In this document: one piece after another, positions 8,254-16,556 of the stretch
How positions within the stretch are numbered: position 1 is the first letter of the stretch
Layout of the letters: each line of letters starts with the position of its first letter
Assembly (NCBI RefSeq): GCF_007667425.1
Contig: NZ_VDRC01000002.1
Span: 459,072-523,071 of the forward strand
Length of the DNA: 64,000 nucleotides
Source of the DNA: Microbacterium sp. 1.5R
GTDB lineage: Bacteria; Actinomycetota; Actinomycetes; Actinomycetales; Microbacteriaceae
Reading direction: 5' to 3'
The notes under the pieces: model-generated
The model's input: the letters and a program-made list of their open reading frames with translations, nothing else
The model's database searches: none
Told to the model about the DNA's origin: nothing
Translations under genes and position numbers: made by a program

Positions 8254-9450
8254 ATGAGCGAAGAGCAGCGTCCGCGGCTGAGAGACCTCTTCCGGCCGCG
8301 CCCGATCTCGACCGAACGCACGGTCACGACAGCGGCCGACGAGGCGGTTCCACGCGGCCTGCGCATCAGCGCCGCCTACGCCTGGCGTCTGCTCCTCATC
8401 GCGGCCGTGGTGGCCGGGTTCATCTGGATCGTCATCGAGCTCAAGCTCCTCGTGATCCCTCTCATGGTCAGCATCCTCATCACCGCGCTGCTGTGGCCGG
8501 CGTTCCAGTGGATGCTGCGTCACCGCTTCCCGCGGTGGGCGGCCGTGGCGATCTCCCTCATCGGAACCATCGCGATCGTCTCGGTGCTGATGTGGCTCGT
8601 CGTCTGGCAGGTGCGTCAGCAGCTCCCCGATGTGCAGAAGCGCAGCGCCGACGCGGTCGAGCAGTTCCGTCAGTTCCTGCTCGACGGTCCGCTGCACCTC
8701 AGCGAGGCGCAGATCCAGGGGTACATCGACCAGGGCCTGAAGATCGTCAACGAGCAGGCGCAGACCCTGCTCAACGGCGCTCTCGCAGTCGGCACGACGG
8801 CCGCGCATGTCATCACCGGCGCAGTGCTCGCCCTCTTCATCCTCATCTGCCTGCTCGCCGACGGCGGCCGGATCTGGCGCTGGACGCTGCGCCTGTTCCC
8901 GCGCGCGGCGCGCCCCGCGGCGGACGCCGCAGCGACCAACGGATTCGCGACGCTCGTCAACTACGCGCGAACGCAGCTCTTCGTCGCCGCGATCGACGCC
9001 GTCGGCATCGGCGTCGGCGCCGCTCTGCTCGGCGTCCCGCTCGCCATCCCCGTCGCCGTCCTCGTCTTCCTCGGATCGTTCGTCCCGATCGTCGGTGCCG
9101 TCGTCACCGGAGCGATCGCCGTGCTGCTGGCCCTCGTCTACAACGGCCCCTGGATCGCCCTCGCGATGCTCGGAGTCGTCCTCGCCGTGCAGCAGCTGGA
9201 GGGGCACATCCTGCAGCCCATCATGATGGGATCGGCCGTCAAGGTGCACCCGCTCGCCGTGGTGCTCGTGGTGGCCGGAGGCTCGATGGTCGGCGGCATC
9301 CCCGGGGCGCTGTTCGCGGTGCCCCTCGCGGCGTTCGTGAACGTCGCCGCGGTCACCATCAGCACCGGGTCGTGGCGCACAGGCGATCAACCGGACGCCG
9401 ACCTGATCTGGAGCACAGTCCCGCGCGAGCGGACACGGAGGAATCGATGA
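8254..9450 (+). CDS. AI-2E family transporter (UPF0118/PerM-like permease)
   Basis: A 398-residue polytopic membrane protein. Two helices open the core (residues ~45-90), a soluble central helix region follows (QQLPDVQKRSADAVEQF), and the C-terminal half has the family signature GSFVPIVGAVVTGAIAVLLAL and QQLEGHILQPIMMG. Members export small molecules or ions; autoinducer-2 export was shown for only a few. The ATG at 8254 lies 6 bases after TAGACT (8242-8247), the leaderless pattern. The stop overlaps ilvA as ATGA. Confidence 0.9.
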   Translation: MSEEQRPRLRDLFRPRPISTERTVTTAADEAVPRGLRISAAYAWRLLLIAAVVAGFIWIVIELKLLVIPLMVSILITALLWPAFQWMLRHRFPRWAAVAISLIGTIAIVSVLMWLVVWQVRQQLPDVQKRSADAVEQFRQFLLDGPLHLSEAQIQGYIDQGLKIVNEQAQTLLNGALAVGTTAAHVITGAVLALFILICLLADGGRIWRWTLRLFPRAARPAADAAATNGFATLVNYARTQLFVAAIDAVGIGVGAALLGVPLAIPVAVLVFLGSFVPIVGAVVTGAIAVLLALVYNGPWIALAMLGVVLAVQQLEGHILQPIMMGSAVKVHPLAVVLVVAGGSMVGGIPGALFAVPLAAFVNVAAVTISTGSWRTGDQPDADLIWSTVPRERTRRNR

Positions 9451-10676
9451 GCGCAGTCCCCAGCCTGACCGAGTTCGAGCACGCCGCTCAGAGTCTGGCT
9501 GAGGTGATCATGCACACGCCGACCCTGCCGTCGCGTGCGCTGACCGACGTGCTCGGGTCGCCCGTGCTGCTCAAGATGGAGAATCTGCAGCGCACGGGAT
9601 CGTTCAAGATCCGAGGAGCCGCGTACCGCCTCTCGCGGCTCAGCGCCGAGGAACGCGCCCGTGGTGTCGTCGCCGCATCGGCCGGCAACCACGCGCAGGG
9701 GGTGGCCCTCGCCGCCCAGGCCCTCGGCATGTCCGCGACGATCTTCATGCCGATCGGCGTCCCGGTGCCGAAGCTCCTCGCCACGCGCAACTACGGCGCG
9801 GACGTCGTCCTCGAGGGCGAGACCGTCGCGACCTCCCTGCGGCTCGCCGCCGAGTTCGCCGAGCGCACCGGAGCGGTGCTGATCCACCCCTTCGATCATC
9901 GCGACATCGTGATCGGCCAAGGCACGCTCGGCCTCGAGCTGCTCGACGACGCCCCCGACGTCGACACCATCGTGCTCGGGATCGGCGGCGGCGGCCTGAT
10001 CGCCGGCGTCGCCGCGGCCGCCAAGCTGCGCGCCGCCGAGCGCGGAAGGACGGTCCGGATCGTCGGCGTGCAGGCCGAGAACGCCGCCGCGATGCTGCCC
10101 TCGCTCGAGGCGGGGCGCCCCGTCGACATCGAGACGCGCCCGACGATCGCCGACGGCATCCTCGTCGCGCGCCCCGGAGCGATCCCCTTCGACATCATCA
10201 AAGACCTCGTCGACGAGGTCGTCACGGTCTCCGACGACGATCTGGCGCGAGCGATCCTCATCCTGCTCGAGCAGACCAGGGTCGTCGCCGAACCGGCAGG
10301 CGCGGCGGGTGTCGCGGCCATCCTCGCCGGCAAGGTGCACTCGTCGGGCACGACGATGGCCGTGCTGTCCGGAGGCAACATCGACCCCCTGCTGCTGCAG
10401 CGCGTCGTGTCGCACGGCCTCGCGGCCTCGGGCCGCTACCTCACGATCCGCATCCCGCTGCCCGACCGTCCTGGCCAGCTGGCACGGGTGTCGGAGCTCA
10501 TCGCCGAAGCCGGTGCCAACGTGATCGAGGCCATGCACACGCGACACGGTCACGGGTTGCAGATCAGCGACGTCATCCTCGAGCTCAGCGTCGAGACGCG
10601 CGGGCCGGAGCACTCCGACTTCACACTCGAGACCTTACGGCGCGAGGGCTTCCTGCCGATGGTCGTGCCTGACTGA
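9447..10676 (+). CDS. ilvA: Threonine ammonia-lyase (threonine dehydratase) with C-terminal ACT domain
   Basis: Converts L-threonine to 2-oxobutanoate and ammonia with PLP, the first step toward isoleucine. The 409-residue product has the PLP lysine in GSFKIRGAAYR (Lys54), the phosphate loop GIGGGGLIAG near 180, and an ACT-like regulatory domain from about 325 to the end (TIRIPLPDRPGQLARVSELIAEAG). This is the ~400-residue form shared by catabolic and biosynthetic enzymes, shorter than the two-ACT-like E. coli IlvA. Start ATG at 9447 overlaps the permease stop. Confidence 0.9.
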   Translation: MSAVPSLTEFEHAAQSLAEVIMHTPTLPSRALTDVLGSPVLLKMENLQRTGSFKIRGAAYRLSRLSAEERARGVVAASAGNHAQGVALAAQALGMSATIFMPIGVPVPKLLATRNYGADVVLEGETVATSLRLAAEFAERTGAVLIHPFDHRDIVIGQGTLGLELLDDAPDVDTIVLGIGGGGLIAGVAAAAKLRAAERGRTVRIVGVQAENAAAMLPSLEAGRPVDIETRPTIADGILVARPGAIPFDIIKDLVDEVVTVSDDDLARAILILLEQTRVVAEPAGAAGVAAILAGKVHSSGTTMAVLSGGNIDPLLLQRVVSHGLAASGRYLTIRIPLPDRPGQLARVSELIAEAGANVIEAMHTRHGHGLQISDVILELSVETRGPEHSDFTLETLRREGFLPMVVPD

Positions 10677-10755
10677 TCTCAGCTGACACCCGGTGACGCC
10701 GTTCGCGCAGGATTCCCGCCTCAGGTGCCGGCCGGACGCGTCGACCGGATGCACT

Positions 10756-10797
10756 CACGACGAAGGCCCCGTCCGATCGGACGGGGCCTTCGTCGTG
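10756..10797. terminator. Bidirectional terminator between ilvA and greA
   Basis: A perfect 42-base palindrome (21-bp arms beginning CACGACGAAGGCCCCGTC) sits between two convergent genes. The right end is followed by a modest T content on either strand. Confidence 0.9.
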
Positions 10798-10804
10798 TCA
10801 CCGA

Positions 10805-11293
10805 TCAGCCGGTGTAGGTCTCGACGTTGACGATCTCGACCGAGATCGAGCGGCCGTTCGGGGCCTCGTACGACGACTTCTCGCCGACCTTGAGCCCGAG
10901 GATGGCCTGTCCGAGCGGGCTCGCCTCGCTGTAGACGTCGAGGTCGCTGCCCGCGGCGATCTCGCGGCTGCCGAGCAGGAAGACCTCTTCGCCGCCCGCG
11001 ACGACCGCCGTGACGACAGTGCCCGGTTCGACGATGCCGCGGCTGGCCGGAGCCTCGCCGACCTTCGCGGTCTTCAGCAGACCCTCGAGGGTACGGATGC
11101 GGGCCTCCTGCTTGCCCTGCTCGTCCTTCGCGGCGTGGTAGCCGCCGTTCTCCTTGAGGTCGCCCTCTTCGCGGGCGGCCTCGATGCGCTTGGCGATCTC
11201 CTCGCGACCCGTCGTCGACAGGTGCTCCAGCTCGGCGACGAGTCGGTCGTAGGCTTCCTGCGTGAGGAAGGGAACCTGAGCGTCAGTAGACAT
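10805..11293 (-). CDS. greA: Transcription elongation factor GreA
   Basis: GreA enters the RNA polymerase secondary channel and stimulates transcript cleavage in backtracked complexes. The 162 residues show the N-terminal coiled coil with acidic tip (AAREEGDLKENGGYHAAKDEQG) and the C-terminal FKBP-like domain (SPLGQAILGLKVGEKSSYEAPNG). The minus-strand ribosome site aaggagc lies just upstream of the ATG at 11293. Confidence 0.97.
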   Translation of the reverse strand: MSTDAQVPFLTQEAYDRLVAELEHLSTTGREEIAKRIEAAREEGDLKENGGYHAAKDEQGKQEARIRTLEGLLKTAKVGEAPASRGIVEPGTVVTAVVAGGEEVFLLGSREIAAGSDLDVYSEASPLGQAILGLKVGEKSSYEAPNGRSISVEIVNVETYTG

Positions 11294-11390
11294 GACGAAG
11301 CTCCTTCATTCGGTATCCGCCGACGTCCTGCGGGGGATATGCCAAGACGCCCCGGCACGGTGCCAGGGCGTCGTCTGTCTGCCCCAGAGT

Positions 11391-11777
11391 CTAGGCGACC
11401 CAGCAGCTGTTCACCAAACCCGTGGTCGCCGCCGAGACGGTGGGAACGGTGGCCGAGAGGGCCTGGGCATGGGCGTCTGACGCCGGGATCTCCACGACCT
11501 TCCAGCCGACCACTCCGAACTCCTCGTCGAGCGCCTCGACCACGCACACGACGTCTTTGCCCTGCGCGCCGGTGATCTGGAAGCGCACGTCGACCGTGTG
11601 CTCGTCGACGAGGTCGAAGCCCAGATCGTCCGAGTCGACGTTGTTCATCTGCTCGGTCACGATCGACCAGCCGAAGGCACCCACGAGCAACGCGGCGACG
11701 GCGATCAGAACGATCCACGGCGCTCTCCGTCGCCGGGTACGTCCATAGCGGTCGTCGAGCTGCTGTGCGGTCGTCAC
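11391..11777 (-). CDS. DUF4307 domain-containing membrane protein
   Basis: A 128-residue protein with one transmembrane helix (residues ~19-39, WIVLIAVAALLVGAFGWSIV) and an external domain that ends in NSCWVA, the usual DUF4307 finish. In many actinobacteria it neighbours greA, and often mca (mycothiol conjugate amidase), which is absent here. The start is GTG at 11777. Function unknown. Confidence 0.85.
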   Translation of the reverse strand: MTTAQQLDDRYGRTRRRRAPWIVLIAVAALLVGAFGWSIVTEQMNNVDSDDLGFDLVDEHTVDVRFQITGAQGKDVVCVVEALDEEFGVVGWKVVEIPASDAHAQALSATVPTVSAATTGLVNSCWVA

Positions 11778-11846
11778 GGGGCGGGTCTTCCGGTCGTTAG
11801 GCTGGTAACTCCAGGTTATGCGACCTGCGCAGGAAAGGCAGACTCC

Positions 11847-12131
11847 ATGCTCGCTCTGACCGAGACCCCGATGCCCACGCCGTCGATGACGGTGGCGCCC
11901 GAGTCGGTCACCCCCGGATTCGTCGGCTTCGCCGCCGTCGTGATCCTGCTGGTCGCCGTGATCCTGCTGATCCTCGACATGAATCGCCGGATCCGTCGAG
12001 TGCGCTACCGCGAAGAGGTCCGCGAGGAGCTGGATGCCGAAGAGGCAGCGCGCGCCGCAGACGAGGCGACGGAGACGGATGCGGATCTCCCGGAGATCCG
12101 CGAGGGCGACGACGACCCCGAGAAACGCTGA
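11847..12131 (+). CDS. Small single-pass membrane protein, acidic C-terminus
   Basis: A 94-residue protein: a Thr/Pro-rich N-terminal segment, one transmembrane helix (GFVGFAAVVILLVAVILLIL, residues ~25-44), a basic stop-transfer (NRRIRRVRYREEVREEL) and a strongly acidic end (EIREGDDDPEKR). The ATG at 11847 has an aggaaagg ribosome site about 10 bases upstream. Divergent from the DUF4307 gene. Proteins of this plan are conserved next to greA/uppS in Micrococcales. Function unknown. Confidence 0.8.
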   Translation: MLALTETPMPTPSMTVAPESVTPGFVGFAAVVILLVAVILLILDMNRRIRRVRYREEVREELDAEEAARAADEATETDADLPEIREGDDDPEKR

Positions 12132-12161
12132 CTCCGGACGCCCTGCGACCGGCGACGCGGG

Positions 12162-12890
12162 TCAGGCGCCCAGCGAGGGCGACAGCGGCTCGAGGGCGAT
12201 CAGCAGGCACGCCGTCCAGTGGCACAGGAACGCCAGCACCGTGCACACGTGGAAGATCTCGTGGAAGCCGAAGTGCCCCGGCCACGGATTCGGCTTCTTC
12301 AGCGCGTAGACCACGGCACCGCCGGTGTACAGCAGCCCGCCGATGATCACGAGCACCATCATGGCCGCATTCGCCGTGAACAGATCCGCCATGAACATCA
12401 CCGCAGCCCAGCCCATCAGCAGGTAGAGGGCGACGTACAGCCAGCGCGGCGCGTGGATCCAGAACACGCGGAACAGGATGCCGACCACGGTGCCGCCCCA
12501 CACCAGGGCGAGCAGCAAGGTCCCTTTCTCGGGCGGCAGCGCGAGCACGGCCAGCGGCGTGTACGTGCCGGCGATCAGCAGGAAGATGTTGGCGTGGTCG
12601 ATCCGCTTGAGCGTGATCTTGACCTTCGGGCTCCAGTCGAACCGGTGGTACAGCGCCGAGTTGCCGAACAGCAGCATCGAGGTGGCCATGAACACGGCAG
12701 CCGCCCACTTCGCGGCGCCTCCCTGGGCGACGACGATGAGCACCACTCCGGCGGCGATCGCGACCGGGAAGGTGCCCGCGTGGATCCAGCCGCGCCACGT
12801 GGGCTTGATCTCGACGTGCGCGTCGTCGGCCGCTTCTTCGAGCAGCGGCAGCTGGGGAAGGTCGGGGGCGGAGGCGTCGGGAGTGCTCAC
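12162..12890 (-). CDS. Hemolysin III family protein (TrhA/PAQR-like)
   Basis: A 242-residue protein with seven predicted transmembrane helices. The PAQR/HlyIII signatures are visible: GNSALYHRFDW in the first loop with conserved Ser, His and Asp, and GFHEIFHVCTVLAFLCHW at the end with the metal-site His residues. Family members are linked to membrane fluidity or lipid hydrolase-like chemistry; hemolysis is a historical name. Start GTG at 12890 lies 6 bases after a minus-strand TAGAGT (12897-12902), so it is likely leaderless. Convergent with the small membrane protein gene. Confidence 0.9.
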   Translation of the reverse strand: MSTPDASAPDLPQLPLLEEAADDAHVEIKPTWRGWIHAGTFPVAIAAGVVLIVVAQGGAAKWAAAVFMATSMLLFGNSALYHRFDWSPKVKITLKRIDHANIFLLIAGTYTPLAVLALPPEKGTLLLALVWGGTVVGILFRVFWIHAPRWLYVALYLLMGWAAVMFMADLFTANAAMMVLVIIGGLLYTGGAVVYALKKPNPWPGHFGFHEIFHVCTVLAFLCHWTACLLIALEPLSPSLGA

Positions 12891-13008
12891 GTGGCTACTC
12901 TAAGTGCGTCGCCATTCCGCGGGGCGTACATACCCGGGGAGCCCGGCCGGTGATATATCCGGCATCCGCTCCCGGCCATTCCCGAGCACTGCACGATAGC
13001 GTAGGGAG

Positions 13009-13791
13009 GTGATGTCACGTGAGGGTCAGGGGCGGGGGCCGCTGTACCGCCTCTACACCAGTCGGCTGCGCCGCCACCTCGATCCGGCGTCCGTTCCGCA
13101 CCACGTCGCCATGATGATCGACGGCAACCGCCGATGGGCGCGGCAGCTCGGCTATGCCACACCGGCCGAAGGGCATCGGGCCGGCGCGGCCAAGATGCGC
13201 GAGTTCCTCGCGTGGTGCGACGAGCTCGGCATCCGCGTCGTGTCGCTCTACCTGCTCTCGAGCGACAACCTGCGCAAGCGAGACTCGGCGGAGCTCGCCG
13301 ACCTCATCGAGATCATCGCGGAGCTCGCCGAGGCCCTCTCGCAGGAGGGCAACTGGCGGGTCAAGCACGTCGGGCGCTCCGACATCCTGCCGCCCGAGCT
13401 CGCGCGCGTGCTCGACGATGCGCAGGAGCGCACGAAGGACCACACCGGGCTGCACGTCAACCTCGCGGTGGGGTACGGCGGGCGCAACGAGATCGTCGAC
13501 GCCGTGCGCAGCATCGTGACGACCCATCAGGCCTCCGGCGGCACGATCGAGGATCTGGCCGCCCATCTCACCCCGGAGATGATCGGCGAGCACCTCTACA
13601 CCGGCGGACAGCCCGACCCCGACCTCGTGATCCGCACGAGCGGCGAGCAACGCCTCAGCGACTTCCTGCTGTGGCAGAGCGCGCACAGCGAGTTCTATTT
13701 CGTCGAGGCGCTCGGCCCCGATCTCCGTCACGTCGACTTCCTCCGCGCGATCCGCGACTTCGCCGACCGCGACCGCCGCTTCGGGCGCTGA
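13009..13791 (+). CDS. uppS: Isoprenyl transferase (undecaprenyl/polyprenyl diphosphate synthase)
   Basis: A cis-prenyltransferase that extends an allylic diphosphate with isopentenyl diphosphate to make the lipid carrier for cell-wall synthesis. The 260 residues contain MMIDGNRRWA (catalytic Asp), SSDNLRKRDSAE, and the C-terminal signature DPDLVIRTSGEQRLSDFLLWQSAHSE split over both motif V blocks. GTG 13009 is preferred to ATG 13012 because TAGCGT at 12997-13002 ends exactly 6 bases upstream (leaderless). Actinobacteria often have several paralogs of different chain length, which cannot be told apart here. Confidence 0.93.
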   Translation: MMSREGQGRGPLYRLYTSRLRRHLDPASVPHHVAMMIDGNRRWARQLGYATPAEGHRAGAAKMREFLAWCDELGIRVVSLYLLSSDNLRKRDSAELADLIEIIAELAEALSQEGNWRVKHVGRSDILPPELARVLDDAQERTKDHTGLHVNLAVGYGGRNEIVDAVRSIVTTHQASGGTIEDLAAHLTPEMIGEHLYTGGQPDPDLVIRTSGEQRLSDFLLWQSAHSEFYFVEALGPDLRHVDFLRAIRDFADRDRRFGR

Positions 13792-14048
13792 ACCGCCTCG
13801 CGAAGACCCCGTCGCTCCGTTCGCATTCCCGCGCAGGCTCGGGGGCTGACACCGCCACACCGCGCTCGCCGGTCCGTTCATCAACACGTAACGAAATGCT
13901 GGCGTGTCGAGCCGACGAAATGTCGGCGGCTGGTCGTAGCTTCTAGGCATCGGGCAAGGCGCCCGTCGAGTCGGCCTCAGGTTCGCGACTCGTGACCCCC
14001 TGGTCGACTCGTTCGAATAGCCGGGATTCCCCGGGTCGGGAGTGGGTC

Positions 14049-15434
14049 GTGACCTCACGTACAGCGCAGCAGTCCTCCAGCCGCACCGCGCAGCAGTCCA
14101 CCCGTAAGACGACGAGTCGGGCCACGTCCGCAGTCCCTGATCAGGATCTGCGCACCTACGTGCTCGACACCTCGGTCCTGCTGAGCGATCCGCAGGCGCT
14201 GTTCCGGTTCGCCGAACACTCCGTCGTCCTCCCGGTCGTGGTCATCACCGAGCTCGAAGGCAAGCGACACGACCCCGAGATCGGATACTTCGCCCGCCAG
14301 GCACTCCGTCATCTCGACGACCTGCGCATCGAGCACGGCCGGTTGGATTTCCCAGTCGAGGTGGGCGAGGGCGGAACCCTTCGCGTCGAGCTCGCCAACA
14401 CCGACACGTCGGTGCTGCCCGCCGGCATCCGTCTCAGCGACAACGACAGCCGCATCCTCTCCGTCGCCATGCACCTCGCCCAGGATGGGCAGGACGTGAC
14501 GATCGTGTCGAAGGACCTGCCGATGCGCGTCAAGGCCGCATCCCTCGGCCTCCGCGCCGAAGAGTATCTCGCCGAGCAGGCCGTCGACTCCGGCTGGACG
14601 GGGATTACCACGCTCGACCTGTCGGGCGACGAGATCAGCGACCTGTACGAGAGCGAGGTCGGCATCAGCGAGCAGGCTCATGGCCTGCCCGTGAACACCG
14701 GCCTCATCATCCACTCCGAGCGCGGCTCGGCTCTGGGGCGCGTCACGGGCGACGGCGAGTACCGCCTCGTGCGAGGCGACAGGGACATCTTCGGTATGCA
14801 CGGCCGGTCGGCCGAGCAGCGCATCGCCATCGACCTGCTGCTCGACCCGGAGGTCGGCATCGTCTCGCTCGGGGGGCGCGCCGGAACGGGCAAGTCCGCT
14901 CTCGCCCTGTGCGCGGGTCTCGAGGCCGTGCTCGAACGTCAGCAGCAGAAGAAGATCATCGTCTTCCGGCCCCTGTTCGCCGTCGGCGGCCAGGAGCTCG
15001 GGTACCTCCCCGGAGACCAGGGCGAGAAGATGGGGCCGTGGGGCCAGGCGGTCTTCGACACGCTCGGCTCGGTCGTCTCGGGCAACGTCATGGAGGAGGT
15101 CGTCGAGCGCGGCCTGCTGGAGGTGCTGCCGCTCACGCACATCCGCGGACGATCGCTGCACGATGCCTTCGTGATCGTCGACGAGGCGCAGTCGCTGGAA
15201 CGCAACGTGCTGCTGACGGTGCTGAGCCGTATGGGGCAGAACTCCCGCGTCATCCTCACGCACGACGTCGGTCAGCGCGACAATCTGCGGGTCGGACGCC
15301 ACGACGGCATCGCCAGCGTGATCGAGACCCTCAAGGGGCACGACCTGTTCGCACACGTCACGCTCATGCGTTCGGAGCGCTCGGCGATCGCGGCGCTCGT
15401 CACCGAGCTGCTGGAGGGCGGCGAGCTCAGCTAG
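14049..15434 (+). CDS. PhoH family protein with N-terminal PIN domain
   Basis: A 461-residue protein. After a Ser/Thr/Gln-rich start comes a PIN nuclease domain ([18 protein letters not shown] with the first metal Asp; [10 protein letters not shown] with later acids), then a PhoH RNA-helicase-like ATPase with Walker [11 protein letters not shown] and Walker [14 protein letters not shown]-PhoH proteins act on RNA as unwindase and ribonuclease in actinobacteria. I choose GTG at 14049, which follows a gggag ribosome site, over an in-frame ATG at 13992 whose extra 19 residues look non-coding. Confidence 0.88.
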   Translation: MTSRTAQQSSSRTAQQSTRKTTSRATSAVPDQDLRTYVLDTSVLLSDPQALFRFAEHSVVLPVVVITELEGKRHDPEIGYFARQALRHLDDLRIEHGRLDFPVEVGEGGTLRVELANTDTSVLPAGIRLSDNDSRILSVAMHLAQDGQDVTIVSKDLPMRVKAASLGLRAEEYLAEQAVDSGWTGITTLDLSGDEISDLYESEVGISEQAHGLPVNTGLIIHSERGSALGRVTGDGEYRLVRGDRDIFGMHGRSAEQRIAIDLLLDPEVGIVSLGGRAGTGKSALALCAGLEAVLERQQQKKIIVFRPLFAVGGQELGYLPGDQGEKMGPWGQAVFDTLGSVVSGNVMEEVVERGLLEVLPLTHIRGRSLHDAFVIVDEAQSLERNVLLTVLSRMGQNSRVILTHDVGQRDNLRVGRHDGIASVIETLKGHDLFAHVTLMRSERSAIAALVTELLEGGELS

Positions 15435-15453
15435 GGCCGGGAGGTTCCGATCT

Positions 15454-15518
15454 GCGGACCAGGTCCCGATCAGCTGGCGGGATCGGAAAGAAGTTCCGCG
15501 GATCGGGACCTGGTCCGC
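15454..15518. repeat. 65-bp palindromic element A, downstream flank of the DUF559 gene
   Basis: Perfect 18-bp inverted arms (GCGGACCAGGTCCCGATC at 15454-15471 and its complement at 15501-15518) separated by 29 bases. Overlapping secondary stems are possible: TTCCGATC (15446-15453) with GATCGGAA (15481-15488). It lies between the convergent stops of phoH and the DUF559 gene, so it may also terminate both. It matches element B in size and sequence. Confidence 0.9.
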
Positions 15519-15525
15519 GAACGGG

Positions 15526-16362
15526 TCACGCTCGATCCCTGGATCGGGTGAGCGCGGCGAGAATGGCGGCCTGAACGGTGGGCCAGTCGTAGACCACCTG
15601 CGCGTAATCGAACCGCAAGGTCTCGAAGCCGAGCGCGGAGGCGGCGGCATCCCGCACATGGTCCTTGTGGCGGTTCGTCATGCCCTCGTGATTCTCCTTC
15701 CCGTCCGTCTCCAGGATCACCAGACCTGCGAGAACGAAATCGACCCGACCCACACCGTTGATCATGACTTGACAATCGAGCCCGATGCCGATGACGTGCA
15801 GACGGAACCGCAGAAGAGACTCGAGGCCACTGTCGGCGTCGCTGCGCGCGAGATCGATGAGCCAGCGCGATGTCGCCGGCAGCGACTCGCGGATCCGGGT
15901 ACGTGCGGCAGACGACAGCAGTCCCAGCCGGAGGGCGGACTCGTACGCAGCGAAGAATGCCTCATCCCCGGCGCAGCGCAGGTAGTGCACGAGCGCGGAC
16001 TCCAGGGGCGCGACGCCCAGCGGTGGTCGCCCGCGACGGTAGTGCGTGACGCACGCACAGTCGGTGTGCAGGAGCGGATGGTGGTCGGAACCGATCCACA
16101 CGTGGGGTCCCGGCGCCGGCGAGAGTACCCAGATACCCGTCAGGCGAAGGACGCTCACGCAGGTCAGCGCTCCGCCGTGCGCCGTCGCGGCGAGAACGTG
16201 CCGGTCGAGCGGTCCCACGGCGAACACACCGTCGCGGATGCGCGCTATGTCGCCGCGCTGGACGGCTCGTGAGAGGGCCCGACGCGTGAAGCCGATCTTC
16301 TGCAGGTCGGTTCCCCTTGCGAGGCCGCCCATGCGGCGGATCGTGTCAGCAGCGGAGAGCAT
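15526..16362 (-). CDS. DUF559 (Vsr-like endonuclease fold) protein with AbiEi-like N-terminal domain
   Basis: A 278-residue protein. The N-terminal ~90 residues (MLSAADTIRRMGGLARGTDL, RRALSRAVQRGDIARIRDGVFAVG) read as the winged-helix domain of AbiEi-type antitoxins. The C-terminal domain is DUF559, a PD-(D/E)XK/Vsr-like nuclease fold, with likely active-site acids in GRVDFVLAGLVILETDGKENH and the basic helix RDAAASALGFETLRFDYAQV. No partner toxin is next to it. I use ATG 16362; an in-frame start at 16440 would add 26 residues of non-coding character. Related 65-bp palindromes flank it on both sides. Function is unproven. Confidence 0.82.
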   Translation of the reverse strand: MLSAADTIRRMGGLARGTDLQKIGFTRRALSRAVQRGDIARIRDGVFAVGPLDRHVLAATAHGGALTCVSVLRLTGIWVLSPAPGPHVWIGSDHHPLLHTDCACVTHYRRGRPPLGVAPLESALVHYLRCAGDEAFFAAYESALRLGLLSSAARTRIRESLPATSRWLIDLARSDADSGLESLLRFRLHVIGIGLDCQVMINGVGRVDFVLAGLVILETDGKENHEGMTNRHKDHVRDAAASALGFETLRFDYAQVVYDWPTVQAAILAALTRSRDRA

Positions 16363-16452
16363 GCCCCCACCATGCTCGCTACCGGCGGGTTCGGGTCGCC
16401 TCTCCCCAGGAGATCGCTCTCCCGCGGCGTATCCGCACATTGTGCAGGAGAA

Positions 16453-16545
16453 GAAAAACGCCCCGATCCGCGGACCACGTCCCGATCTGCTGAAGAGTTC
16501 TCCGAAGAGTTCGGCGGATCGGGACGAGGCCCGCAGAACGGGGCG
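16453..16545 (-). terminator. Terminator of fumC built around element B
   Basis: On the minus strand, 12 bases after the fumC stop, the hairpin closes with CGCCCCG/CGGGGCG and is followed by a T-rich run (gtttttcttc), the best T tract of any terminator in the window. Confidence 0.75.
16470..16534. repeat. 65-bp palindromic element B, upstream flank of the DUF559 gene
   Basis: Arms of 18 bp (16470-16487 and 16517-16534) pair with two mismatches around a 29-base centre, the same geometry as element A. It is in direct orientation to A, and 17 of 29 central positions also match, including gttc-gcg at the right. It is nested in a larger hairpin with outer arms CGCCCCG (16459-16465) and CGGGGCG (16539-16545). 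Confidence 0.88.
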
Positions 16546-16556
16546 CCCAAGCCGGA

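Noticed and set aside
14055-15659. 534-residue minus-strand open frame opposite phoH
   Set aside because: No domain, Asp/Arg/Glu-rich antisense composition, covers a clear PIN-PhoH gene.
15526-16362. Type IV toxin-antitoxin pair
   Set aside because: Only an AbiEi-like N-terminal domain fused to DUF559 is present; no AbiEii toxin gene is adjacent.
15454-16534. Elements A and B as plain unrelated terminators
   Set aside because: They may terminate transcription, but equal spacing and shared arm and centre sequence are not explained by that alone.
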